Assembly: GCF_008000935.1 (NCBI RefSeq) | Contig: NZ_CP042831.1 | Span: forward strand, 3,038,001 to 3,102,000 | DNA from: Flavobacterium alkalisoli | Lineage (GTDB): Bacteria > Bacteroidota > Bacteroidia > Flavobacteriales > Flavobacteriaceae | Direction of reading: 5' to 3' | Length of the DNA: 64,000 nucleotides | Shown here: positions 26,607 to 35,200 of the stretch, piece after piece | How positions within the stretch are numbered: position 1 is the stretch's first letter | Layout of the letters: each line of letters starts with the position of its first letter | The notes under the pieces: generated by a model | Seen by the model: only the letters and a program-made list of their open reading frames with translations | What the model was told of the DNA's origin: nothing | Databases searched by the model: none | Position numbers and translations under genes: made by a program

Positions 26607-28328
26607 TTATTTCATAAGCCCTGTATCTTCGAGTTCTTTCAATATGGTTTTCTCTAAAAATTTATATACTTTTTTTCGTAGTATAAGTCGGTTAAGGATC
26701 GTTACCCAAAAGTTATCAGCAAATCTATTTATCAGGACTTCAATTCTTTTTTTTGCCGGGTTTTTATACCTTGCAATAAACTTTTCACGAGACAGCTTGG
26801 GAAACTCCTGATACTGTAGTTTTGCGTCTTCACCAAAGTTAGCTGTATCAGAAATGTCCTTTTTATTGTCCAGCTGCCTTAGGTCCGGGATAATCGGAAA
26901 TAGCCGCGCACTGTTTTCATCCCCTTTAATTTCATTGAAAACAAATCGGTTTCTTGCTTTTTCATTGGGTTCACAACAAAGACGTTGGGTAATATTTTCT
27001 TCAGTAACGGCAAAATAATACCTTAGGAAACTCTGGCAGTTCTGTCTGCCAAGATAATAATCGTGATGGCGCAGTGAACGGTCCAGAAATCCGGCAAAAC
27101 CGCTCAGGGGAGCCGTGGCCAGATCCTTACCTGCCCCTACCCGTTCACCGGTGCTGATGTCCTTTCGTACCGGAGCTATCAGGAACTTGGTACGGTCGCT
27201 CAACTCCAAAGCATCCAAAAGACCATCCTGATTGAACATCACCTGGTTGCGCAGTGCCTTAAACATCCCTTTAAGGATAGATAAAATATCCCTTGGAGGA
27301 TTGACATACGCAACGGAATTATCCTGGTTGGGGAACGGGTCAATCATAATTACAGCATACCTGTCTCTTTTTACAAGCTCTTTGTTCTTTTCCTTATTAA
27401 TTTTCATAGCGATGCCAAAAGGCTCATTATTGATCAGTCCACCATCGATGGAGTTGAATTCATAGTTGATACCCTGAGGCAGTAGAGGAGTAATTCCCTT
27501 TTTCTGTCCGAAAAGATATTTGGGATAACGGTTGATATACTCTCCTGCAATGCTTATCTCCCTTGACTTTAAGCCTATGGGAAAGGCAGCAGTACTCAAA
27601 GTGGCATTCTTCAGGTAGCCCATATCACCCGGGTTTTCAAGATTCAGTACATAATACAATGAGTTTTGGTCCTCAGGTACACCTTCAGGAAAATTCTCGT
27701 TGGCAAGACGGTAACGAAAAAAGCCGGCGTGGCTGGTAATTACCGTACCTCCCTGAGCGCTTCCCCCAAAATCAATCCTAAAATTCACACCACGCAGATT
27801 GGTGGTGGTCAGCACCAGATCAAGGCTATTGGAAATATAGGGAGGATAATGCTGCACCTCCTTGATGTGCAGTGCAGACTCAGCTATGGAATCAATAGAT
27901 GCACTATTGAGCAAAGACTCCGGCTTCTCTCCCTTTTTAAGGTCATCAGTAAATAACATACGTTCAAATGTGGTATACTGTATATCATCGGCCATCTCAA
28001 CCCAACCTTGGTAAAACCTATTATTTCTTCCGTAGGGATTGTCTCTGTTGACATGCTCAAAGTTCTGATCGACCAGATTTAAAAGTGTAAGGGAACCTGT
28101 TATACCTCCGGCTGAAGCACCACTAATGACATCAATCTCTACATCATGCATGGGAATTGAAAAATCATAATCGGGATGACCTTCTCCCAAAGCCCTGTTT
28201 TTTTGCTTGGCCCGTTCCCAAATGGAGAGGGTCTCAAGCAGATAGTCCATGGCACCTGCTGTATAGGCACCTGCAGAAACAGCACCTGCCATCGCTATGG
28301 AAATTTTAAATTTTTTATCCTCTTCCAT
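26607..28328 (-). CDS. Patatin-like phospholipase
   Basis: This 573-aa protein has the patatin catalytic parts: a Gly/Ala-rich opening (SIAMAGAVSAGAYTAGAMDY), nucleophile Ser72 in ISGASAGGI (GxSxG), and Asp295 in SIDGGLINNEPFG (DGG), forming the Ser-Asp dyad. LSTAAFPIGL is also typical. No signal peptide or T9SS domain is present. The C-terminal half has basic segments (NPAKKRIEVLINRF, LILRKKVYKFLEKTIL) that may bind lipid. It should release fatty acids from membrane phospholipid. In this operon, between fibre genes and a peptidoglycan hydrolase, it may be an effector, which is inference. Confidence 0.9.
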   Translation of the reverse strand: MEEDKKFKISIAMAGAVSAGAYTAGAMDYLLETLSIWERAKQKNRALGEGHPDYDFSIPMHDVEIDVISGASAGGITGSLTLLNLVDQNFEHVNRDNPYGRNNRFYQGWVEMADDIQYTTFERMLFTDDLKKGEKPESLLNSASIDSIAESALHIKEVQHYPPYISNSLDLVLTTTNLRGVNFRIDFGGSAQGGTVITSHAGFFRYRLANENFPEGVPEDQNSLYYVLNLENPGDMGYLKNATLSTAAFPIGLKSREISIAGEYINRYPKYLFGQKKGITPLLPQGINYEFNSIDGGLINNEPFGIAMKINKEKNKELVKRDRYAVIMIDPFPNQDNSVAYVNPPRDILSILKGMFKALRNQVMFNQDGLLDALELSDRTKFLIAPVRKDISTGERVGAGKDLATAPLSGFAGFLDRSLRHHDYYLGRQNCQSFLRYYFAVTEENITQRLCCEPNEKARNRFVFNEIKGDENSARLFPIIPDLRQLDNKKDISDTANFGEDAKLQYQEFPKLSREKFIARYKNPAKKRIEVLINRFADNFWVTILNRLILRKKVYKFLEKTILKELEDTGLMK

Positions 28329-28353
28329 ATGGCTTGTTATTTTTTAAACATGG

Positions 28354-29031
28354 CTAAAGTTGTGCATTGGGCGATACTATAATCTGTAAATCACCTGGTT
28401 TTATTCGAATACCTGTCGTACCTCGTGAAGAATCAATCCTAAAACTACAGAAATAGGTATTTGGTACTTTGAACCACAGGTAGATGAAATTGTCCGAACC
28501 AACATATTGTCCAGCCGTAATTTCCGTTGAACGGTTAACATGTGCTCTTTGGTTAATTAGATTATGTCCCGCAACATAACAATAGCCTACCCATACTATA
28601 TCAATAATCTCCCCTCCAACATAGCCATACCCTTCTGCCTTTATATGGTACATACCGTTCAGCGTATAGGTATTGTAGGGAAGTTTTATATGAAAAATAT
28701 TTGTTGCACTATTGGTTTGCGTACCAAATGTAGCCACGGCAAGCTCAACTCCTCCTACACTACTTCCGCTACCGGTGTTGAGCGTGATGTTTCCCGATGC
28801 AGGAGCGATTCCATTAACTGTTTTTACAGGAGCAAAGGTTTCTACCGAAGCTTTTACTCCTGCCGGTGTTACATATTTGGCATTGTTGGTCCCTGCCGTA
28901 ATTTCTGCCGTCGAAGCTTTGTCCTCGCTTTGGTGAACAAAACTGTCTACCACATCCGAAAATTGCATCTCTGTTGGGCGATCTCCCGTATTAAAATAGC
29001 CCTTTAGGGTGTTTTTATTTTGCGTTGCCAT
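28354..29031 (-). CDS. Tail-fibre-like protein, type A copy 4
   Basis: This 225-aa protein begins ATQNKNTLKGYFNTGDRPTE, the most divergent N-terminus of the four type A copies. It keeps the shared module FNTGDRPTExQFSDVVDSFVHQSEDKAS (key residues Gly, Arg-Pro-Thr, Gln-Phe, Ser-Phe-x-His, Glu). The fibre-like stretch TAGTNNAKYVTPAGVKAS and FAPVKTVNGIAPASGNI follow, as in phage fibre shafts. The C-terminal domain (about 95-225) contains NIFHIKLP, GQYVGSDNFIYLWFK and ends in SPNAQL. It lies 25 bases before the patatin gene. Confidence 0.72.
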   Translation of the reverse strand: MATQNKNTLKGYFNTGDRPTEMQFSDVVDSFVHQSEDKASTAEITAGTNNAKYVTPAGVKASVETFAPVKTVNGIAPASGNITLNTGSGSSVGGVELAVATFGTQTNSATNIFHIKLPYNTYTLNGMYHIKAEGYGYVGGEIIDIVWVGYCYVAGHNLINQRAHVNRSTEITAGQYVGSDNFIYLWFKVPNTYFCSFRIDSSRGTTGIRIKPGDLQIIVSPNAQL

Positions 29032-29044
29032 TAAATGATTCTAT

Positions 29045-29722
29045 TTATAATTGTGCCTGAGCACTTACAATAACCTCAATATCGCCTTCATAAACCTGAA
29101 AACCATTACCTACTTTGATCGAATCCACTTTAAATGAACAGTAATACGTGTTGGGTACCTTTAGCCATAAATAGATATGATTATCTGAACCAACATACTG
29201 ACCGGCAGTAACGGCTGTGGACCTGATTACCTCTGTCTTTGGATTCTTTAGAATCCCGGCATTTTTATAACAGTACCCTACCCATACCACATCTATGATA
29301 TCTGTAGCGTTATATACATAACCTTTAGCCTCAAAATGAAACATCGCATTGTGCAATGCAAGACTATGAGGCAATTTCAGATGAAAAATATTTGTGGAGC
29401 TACTGGTTCCGGTGAAAAATTTGACTACTCCCAATTCAGTACTTCCCACAACTGTTCCGCCTCCCGTGTTGATTGCTACATCGCCTGCAACAGGGGCTAT
29501 CCCATTCACGGTCTTAACAGGTGCAAAGGTCTGCACTGAAACTTTTGCACCTGCCGGTGTTACATATTTCGTATTGTTGGTCCCTGCCTGAATTTCTGCC
29601 GTCGAAGCTTTGTCCTCGCTTTGATGAACAAAACTGTCCACCACATCCGAAAACTGATCTTCCGAAGGACGGTCTCCCGTATTAAAAAAACTTTTTAATA
29701 TATTTCTAAGTTGAATTGCCAT
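29045..29722 (-). CDS. Tail-fibre-like protein, type A copy 3
   Basis: This 225-aa protein has the same design as the other type A proteins: AIQLRNILKSFFNTGDRPSE, the shaft VTPAGAKVSVQTFAPVKTVN, and a C-terminal domain with NIFHLKLP, DIIDVVWVGYCYKN and GQYVGSDNHIYLWLK, ending in SAQAQL. Differences from other copies gather at about 90-108, 119-126 and 150-162. Those segments would be surface loops if the C-terminal domain binds a receptor. It is separated from copy 4 by 13 bases. Confidence 0.72.
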   Translation of the reverse strand: MAIQLRNILKSFFNTGDRPSEDQFSDVVDSFVHQSEDKASTAEIQAGTNNTKYVTPAGAKVSVQTFAPVKTVNGIAPVAGDVAINTGGGTVVGSTELGVVKFFTGTSSSTNIFHLKLPHSLALHNAMFHFEAKGYVYNATDIIDVVWVGYCYKNAGILKNPKTEVIRSTAVTAGQYVGSDNHIYLWLKVPNTYYCSFKVDSIKVGNGFQVYEGDIEVIVSAQAQL

Positions 29723-29737
29723 TTATTTTTTATTTTA

Positions 29738-30175
29738 TTATATACTTTCTGAACTTAGCATCTTCCATGGATACCATGTATCACCATAACGATTCCTGAA
29801 ATATATATTATTGTAAGAACCATATGCATGATAAGTTTGATAAACAAAACCACTTGTAGTAGTAACTTCAAGTTTTCCGGCTTTAGCTATAGGATAATTT
29901 AACCCAGAGGCTGCTCTTGCATTTAATTTCTGAAAGAAAAGTCCTGTTTCAGTATAATTATTAAGATCTGCGGCATCAGGAATTGAGCCTTTATCACTAA
30001 GTGTAACATCTTCATTTGCTTTTGTGTTTAGGGAACCATTTAAGTTCTCAATCTTCGATTGTGGAATTATCTCGTCTTTATGCCAAAAAGACTGCCAGGT
30101 ATCCCAAAATTGTGATTGGGTTGGTCTCTCACCTGTTTTAAACCAATTTAATATTGTATTTAAATTTACCGCCAT
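29738..30175 (-). CDS. Tail-fibre-like protein, type B copy 2 (one pyocin-knob-like domain)
   Basis: The 145-aa protein begins VNLNTILNWFKTGERPTQSQ and then FWDTWQSFWHKDE, a start common in flavobacterial phage-type fibre proteins. A short linker follows (IPQSKIENLNGSLNTKAN). One knob-like unit occupies about residues 65-145: LNNYTETGLFFQ, NYPIAKAGKLEV, YQTYHAYGSYNNIYFRNRYG and WYPWKML. Such knobs bind carbohydrates at fibre tips in pyocins and phages. The N-terminal module is recognisably the same as in the type A proteins. Confidence 0.7.
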   Translation of the reverse strand: MAVNLNTILNWFKTGERPTQSQFWDTWQSFWHKDEIIPQSKIENLNGSLNTKANEDVTLSDKGSIPDAADLNNYTETGLFFQKLNARAASGLNYPIAKAGKLEVTTTSGFVYQTYHAYGSYNNIYFRNRYGDTWYPWKMLSSESI

Positions 30176-30180
30176 ATTAT

Positions 30181-30858
30181 TTATAATTGCGTCTGACTAC
30201 TTACTATAACTTCTAATTGTCCCGGTAACACCTGAATACCATTCCCTACTTTCATTGAGTCTATCTTAAATGAGCAGTAATATGTTCTGGGGACTTTAAA
30301 CCACAAATAGATATAATTATCACTACCGATATACTGACCTGCTGTAATGGTTGAAGATTTGCTTACCACCGTATTAGCATAAATTAGGTTTGCCTGCGGT
30401 TTATAACATCTGCCTACCCACACAATATCAATAACATCGCTAGATCTGTAGGCGAATCCTTCTGCCTTAAAATGAAACATATTTTGATGAACATTAATAT
30501 TAAAAGGCAGTTTTATGTGAAATATATCGGTACTGCTGTCAGGTGTATGCAAATATCTTAATACAGCCGGTTCAACACTACAAACATCATTACCTCCTCC
30601 CGTATTAATAGAAACATTGCCTGAAACCGGTGTCTGCCCGTTTACGGTTTTAACCGGTGCAAAGGTTTGTACTGAGGCTTTTGCCCCTGCAGGTGTTACA
30701 TACTTGGCATTGTTTGTTCCTGCCTGAATTTCTGCCGTAGAGGCCTTGTCTTCGCTTTGGTGAACAAAACTGTCTACTAGATCCGAAAACTGATTTTCTG
30801 TAGGACGATCCCCTGTATTAAAAAAACTCTTTAGTATATTTCTAAGTTGAATTGGCAT
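30181..30858 (-). CDS. Tail-fibre-like protein, type A copy 2
   Basis: The 225-aa protein begins PIQLRNILKSFFNTGDRPTE and has the shared shaft (VTPAGAKASVQTFAPVKTVN) and C-terminal domain (DIFHIKLP, VIDIVWVGRCYK, GQYIGSDNYIYLWFK), ending in SSQTQL. Relative to copies 1 and 3 it differs most in the segment after GGG (NDVCSVEPAVLRYLHTPDSS). It is bracketed by the two type B genes with gaps of 5 and 7 bases, which gives an A-B-A-B order. Confidence 0.72.
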   Translation of the reverse strand: MPIQLRNILKSFFNTGDRPTENQFSDLVDSFVHQSEDKASTAEIQAGTNNAKYVTPAGAKASVQTFAPVKTVNGQTPVSGNVSINTGGGNDVCSVEPAVLRYLHTPDSSTDIFHIKLPFNINVHQNMFHFKAEGFAYRSSDVIDIVWVGRCYKPQANLIYANTVVSKSSTITAGQYIGSDNYIYLWFKVPRTYYCSFKIDSMKVGNGIQVLPGQLEVIVSSQTQL

Positions 30859-30865
30859 AGTGAAT

Positions 30866-31576
30866 CTAGATTGATGTTGTAACTACCTTTTTCCATGCAT
30901 ACCAGCTAGAACCATACTTAGTTCGGATATACTGATCATTGTTAGGTCCGTATGAATGATAGGTTTGATAAACCAAAGAAGAGTTAGTACTTTGCTGAAC
31001 CTCTAATTTTCCAGCTAAGGCTATAGGGTAATTTGAACCTGCAATTGCTGCAGCATTGCTATTTTGAAAATATACTCCTGTTTCGGTATATGTATTAAGA
31101 TCTGCCCCACTTAGTATAGTGTCTTTTCTTGCACTGTTCACTCGTTTCCAGTCACTCCAACCAAGAGTATGGTAATAATTTCTATAATAAACAGTTTCAT
31201 TAGGACCAAAAACATGATAAACCTGATAAACAAATTCTGTATCGGAGTTTATCATGTTAGCTACTACCTGCAATTTTCCGGCATAAGGAGCCGGATAATT
31301 AAATCCCCCTGCCGCACCTGCCGTAATCCTTTGAAAATAATAACCGGTTTCCATATAGTCATTCAAATCCGCTGAAGTGGGTATATAGTCCTGAAATGTC
31401 AGGGTACTTGCCTTATTAGCCTTCGCGTTAAATGTTGTCTCTAAATTCTCAATCTTGTTCTGTGGTATCGACTCTTCTTTGTGCCAGAAAGACTGCCATG
31501 TATCCCAAAACTGGGATTGGGTTGGCCTTTCCCCTGTTTTAAACCAATTTAATATCGTGTTTATATTTACTGCCAT
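30866..31576 (-). CDS. Tail-fibre-like protein, type B copy 1 (two pyocin-knob-like domains)
   Basis: The 236-aa protein has the module VNINTILNWFKTGERPTQSQ at the N-terminus. Two knob-like units follow at about 67-146 and 153-232. Unit 1 has LNDYMETGYYFQ, NYPAPYAGKLQV, YQVYHVFGPNETVYYRNYY and WSDWKRV. Unit 2 has LNTYTETGVYFQ, NYPIALAGKLEV, YQTYHSYGPNNDQYIRTKYG and WYAWKKV. Unit 2 resembles the single unit of the 145-aa copy more than unit 1 does. The gap to copy A1 is 5 bases. Confidence 0.72.
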   Translation of the reverse strand: MAVNINTILNWFKTGERPTQSQFWDTWQSFWHKEESIPQNKIENLETTFNAKANKASTLTFQDYIPTSADLNDYMETGYYFQRITAGAAGGFNYPAPYAGKLQVVANMINSDTEFVYQVYHVFGPNETVYYRNYYHTLGWSDWKRVNSARKDTILSGADLNTYTETGVYFQNSNAAAIAGSNYPIALAGKLEVQQSTNSSLVYQTYHSYGPNNDQYIRTKYGSSWYAWKKVVTTSI

Positions 31577-31581
31577 ACTAT

Positions 31582-32259
31582 TTACAATTGTGTCTGATTA
31601 GTTACAAAAACTTCTATATCTCCCGGATTAACCTGGAAACCGTTACCTACCTTAATGGAATCTACCTTAAAAGTCACATAATAGGTATTTGCTGCCTTAA
31701 ACCATAAATAAATATGATTGTCCGAACCGATATACTGACCGGCCGTTATAACCGTAGACCTACTCACATCTGTTTTTTTATAGGTTAGGGTCCCCTGATT
31801 TTTATAACAATAGCCTACCCAGACGATATCTATAATATCGGCCGCATTATAGGCATAGCCTTCGGCTTTGAAATGGAACATGGCATTGTGCTGGTCAACA
31901 CGATGTGGTAACTTCAAATGGAAAATATTAGTTGCACTGCTACTTGTGTGTCTGAACTTCACAACACCCAGTTCCACACTCCCGTAATCGGTACCGCCAC
32001 CTATATTCAGGGCAACATTTCCGGAAACAGGTGTCAGACCATTCACGGTCTTAACCGGTGCAAAGGTCTGTACTGAGGCCTTCGCCCCTGCCGGTGTAAC
32101 ATATTTGACATTATTAGTTCCTACCTGCACCTCTGCCGTGGAGGCCTTATCTTCGCTCTGATGGACAAAACTGTCTACCACATCAGAGAACTGCGCCTCT
32201 GTCGGACGGTCCCCGGTATTAAAAAAGCCCTTAAGTATATTTCTGAGTTGTATTGCCAT
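31582..32259 (-). CDS. Tail-fibre-like protein, type A copy 1
   Basis: The 225-aa protein begins AIQLRNILKGFFNTGDRPTE and has the shaft VTPAGAKASVQTFAPVKTVN. The C-terminal domain contains NIFHLKLP, HNAMFHFKAEGYAYNAADII and GQYIGSDNHIYLWFK, and ends in TNQTQL. It is the first fibre gene after the 1564-aa giant protein, 5 bases downstream, so translation of the two is likely linked. No signal peptide is present. Confidence 0.72.
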   Translation of the reverse strand: MAIQLRNILKGFFNTGDRPTEAQFSDVVDSFVHQSEDKASTAEVQVGTNNVKYVTPAGAKASVQTFAPVKTVNGLTPVSGNVALNIGGGTDYGSVELGVVKFRHTSSSATNIFHLKLPHRVDQHNAMFHFKAEGYAYNAADIIDIVWVGYCYKNQGTLTYKKTDVSRSTVITAGQYIGSDNHIYLWFKAANTYYVTFKVDSIKVGNGFQVNPGDIEVFVTNQTQL

Positions 32260-32264
32260 AGTAA

Positions 32265-35200
32265 TTATCGAATTAAGAATGTTCCGCCAACAATCATGTC
32301 CCCTATTCCTCCTATATCCTGCCAGTTATCCTCACTGTATATGGTAAGTATATTTTCCTTTGTGCTTATCATGCCCGAGAAGTTCTCCGCCAGAACCTTA
32401 TAGTGATGGTATACCGGATTCCCCTCACTGTCCAAAACAGTATGGTTCCCTAACGGGTAGTATACCTCGGCAGCATTGGTTACAATCGTATCTTCCTTAA
32501 CCCAGTTGCCCTGGCTGTTCATTTTATAGAGATGATACTTGCCGTTATAGACCGTGCGATCCCACGCCAGAATCACCGAATTGAGAACACCCTGACTGAT
32601 CGGCTCGCTGTAGTACTGCAGCACCGGTGATTCCGGAAGTGTATTATTTACCACATTGCTCATCACGACCTTGGATACCTCCGATGGTGCATAATCGATA
32701 ATAAGTGCTCCCGTACTGTCATTGTATTTCACCTGTCTGGATACGGTTATCCTGTAGAACAGGGGATCGCCGTAAGGGGTGTAACCCAAATCATCGAAAT
32801 CATCACGGAAAACCCATTGAGGCTGTGATAATAACATCGTTTCGGTCAGATCGACAGTCTTTACCAACTGCATGGTCCTTACAGAAAGGGAATCCGCAGC
32901 ATTGCTGGTACGGTATAAGTTAATTTTCTTAATATGCTGCGTTTTAGGATAGGCATTTATAGTAAATTCTATCGCCGGTGTGATTCCTAATGCCTCATTC
33001 TCCAGTATTGATATGACCTTAACCACATCAGGTGAAGCAGCAGGGCTGGTATTCACCATACTTATCGGTCCCAAAATAGGGCTGTAATCACTCGACTTCA
33101 TCTGCATGTTCATTTCTTTGGCTGCATAGAAGTACTTAGCGTTGGAAGCACCATCCAACCCAAAATCCGTAAACTGCGTAATATAGGGATTCTGCTGCAG
33201 TACCTTCATCATCGGCGCCATATCAAACTCAGGATCCGTCGGGCTGAGCAGGTTACCGTTTCTGTCCCTTACCTTCTGCTTTTTAGGAACCGGTGTATAA
33301 CCTGTCCCTTTTACATGACTGAAAACAATTGGTATTTCCGTAAGCGGCACAAAACAGTTCAGTATGGTATCCTTAAAGAAGTCCCTGATTATCAGTTGCC
33401 CGTGAACCGGAGTTGATCCAATGACCACCTGATTCAGGGAAGTTATTGTAGTTATATGTGCTACATCTGCCTCGTTAGTATAGAAATCATTATGATTGTC
33501 AATAAAAGCATTGATGGCTGCTATAAAATCGGGACTATCAGGAAGCGGCAAAGCTATTCCCTGCGCATCCGGAAAACTCTCAAACTGGCCGTCAGGATAG
33601 TTAAAACTTAAAAAGTTATTCCAACGGTTAACATAGAACTCCTCCTCACCATTCAAAAATATATTTTTCATTATCGATTCCACTGTGGAGGGTTGCTGTC
33701 CCTGTGGCGTCCTGTTATATACTGCCGACAGGAGCTGAATATCACTAGCCCTTCCAAACTGGACCGCATAAGGCTTATGCCCTTCTTTATAATCTGTGGT
33801 AAAGGTATAGGTGGATTTACCGAAAAAGTCAGGTCTTGTAGCGTAATCACCGCCTTCGGGTTGTTTGGGAGGCTCCGGTTCTCTGATGGCCTTGGCAAAC
33901 ATCAGTACAGGGGTCGAAAGTTTGGAATCGTAATTGTACAGGTTATCATGACTTCTCAGACCAAATACGGAATACCTGAGATCATCTTCGCCCTGCGGAA
34001 GGATATTGGCAGAAGTAAGGCCCAAAGTGGTATCCTCATACAGATACACCTTATACCCCGGATAGTAATTAACCATCTGACTGATTGAGGACTGCCCGTC
34101 AGGAATTATTTTCCCTTCATAGGAAGCCTGTTGGGTCTCATCTGCCGGAAAGGATAAATCACTGATATATAGGGTAAGGTCTGCACCGGAAACTCCAATA
34201 TTTTTAGCATTGACAACCTTAAATACCTTTCGCGTACCCTGTGCGTCGGCAAGGGTATGTATCCTTACGGTTCCGTTATAGAACTCAACCGAATCATGGC
34301 CTTGGGTATACTGGCTGTGCTGTGGCATCTGAAAGGATGGGAAAGTAACCTCATACAATCCCAGGTGCTTAAGCTCAATAACGGGCTCCTCCCCTTCATC
34401 GGCAACATTTACCTCTTCCATGAATTTCTTCACCGTGGCATTTTTATAGATACCCCTGAATTTCTGTACATGGGTTTCCGCTATATTATCGGAATTGATA
34501 ATGGCAATGCTCTCCCTGTGGACAGCAGTCTGATCAATATTTATCTTAAAGCCCGAAGGGTTATTCAGTGTCGGTTCATTCCATGAGGTAGTGCTCTGCA
34601 TATTCTCTACAACCAAAAACAGGGCGCCCGCCTCCGGGGACTCAAGGTCCTCATCCGGTACGACAGTGGTCTGCGCATTGATGATGGCTCCGCTAATTGC
34701 CCTTTTGTATACTGTAAATTCAGGATATGTCGAGGCAGTATTAACCGCCTGGACTACATATTCGAACTCACCAGCCACCAATACGCTTCCTATAAAGTTA
34801 TTGGCAGTCCCTGCAGGCACCGATGGTATAATCACCTGATTTTCCAGCTCAGGATCCTCCTGCCCCGTACTCACCAGTTCATACGGTGTGGTCTTTATGA
34901 TAACCAGCAATGGATTACTATGATTGGTTACCGAGAGGATCTTACCGGAAACGGTATGTGGTAACCTGTTCCTGAAAAACAGTTCGATGTTTTCTGCAAA
35001 AAGTTCCTCATTGTCCGGGAATTCCGTATAACCTTCAATCAGTTCATTTCCTATTTTCTGCTGATAGTCAATAAGCTCCTGGGCATGATCATATTCAAAA
35101 GTCATACGCACAAGAGTCTTATCAGCTTGGCCAATATCATCATACTTGTCCTGTTCCATGGCACTGGTTAGAAACAAAGGATTTTCCTTCTGTATTAATA

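Noticed and set aside
24746..32259. Complete prophage or contractile injection system
   Set aside because: Fibre-like, LysM hydrolase and patatin genes are present, but no capsid, terminase, portal, sheath, tube, tape measure, spike or AAA+ gene could be seen in the window.
28354..32259. Diversity-generating retroelement acting on the fibre genes
   Set aside because: No reverse transcriptase gene or adenine-biased template/variable repeat pair was found. Differences between copies are ordinary paralogue divergence.
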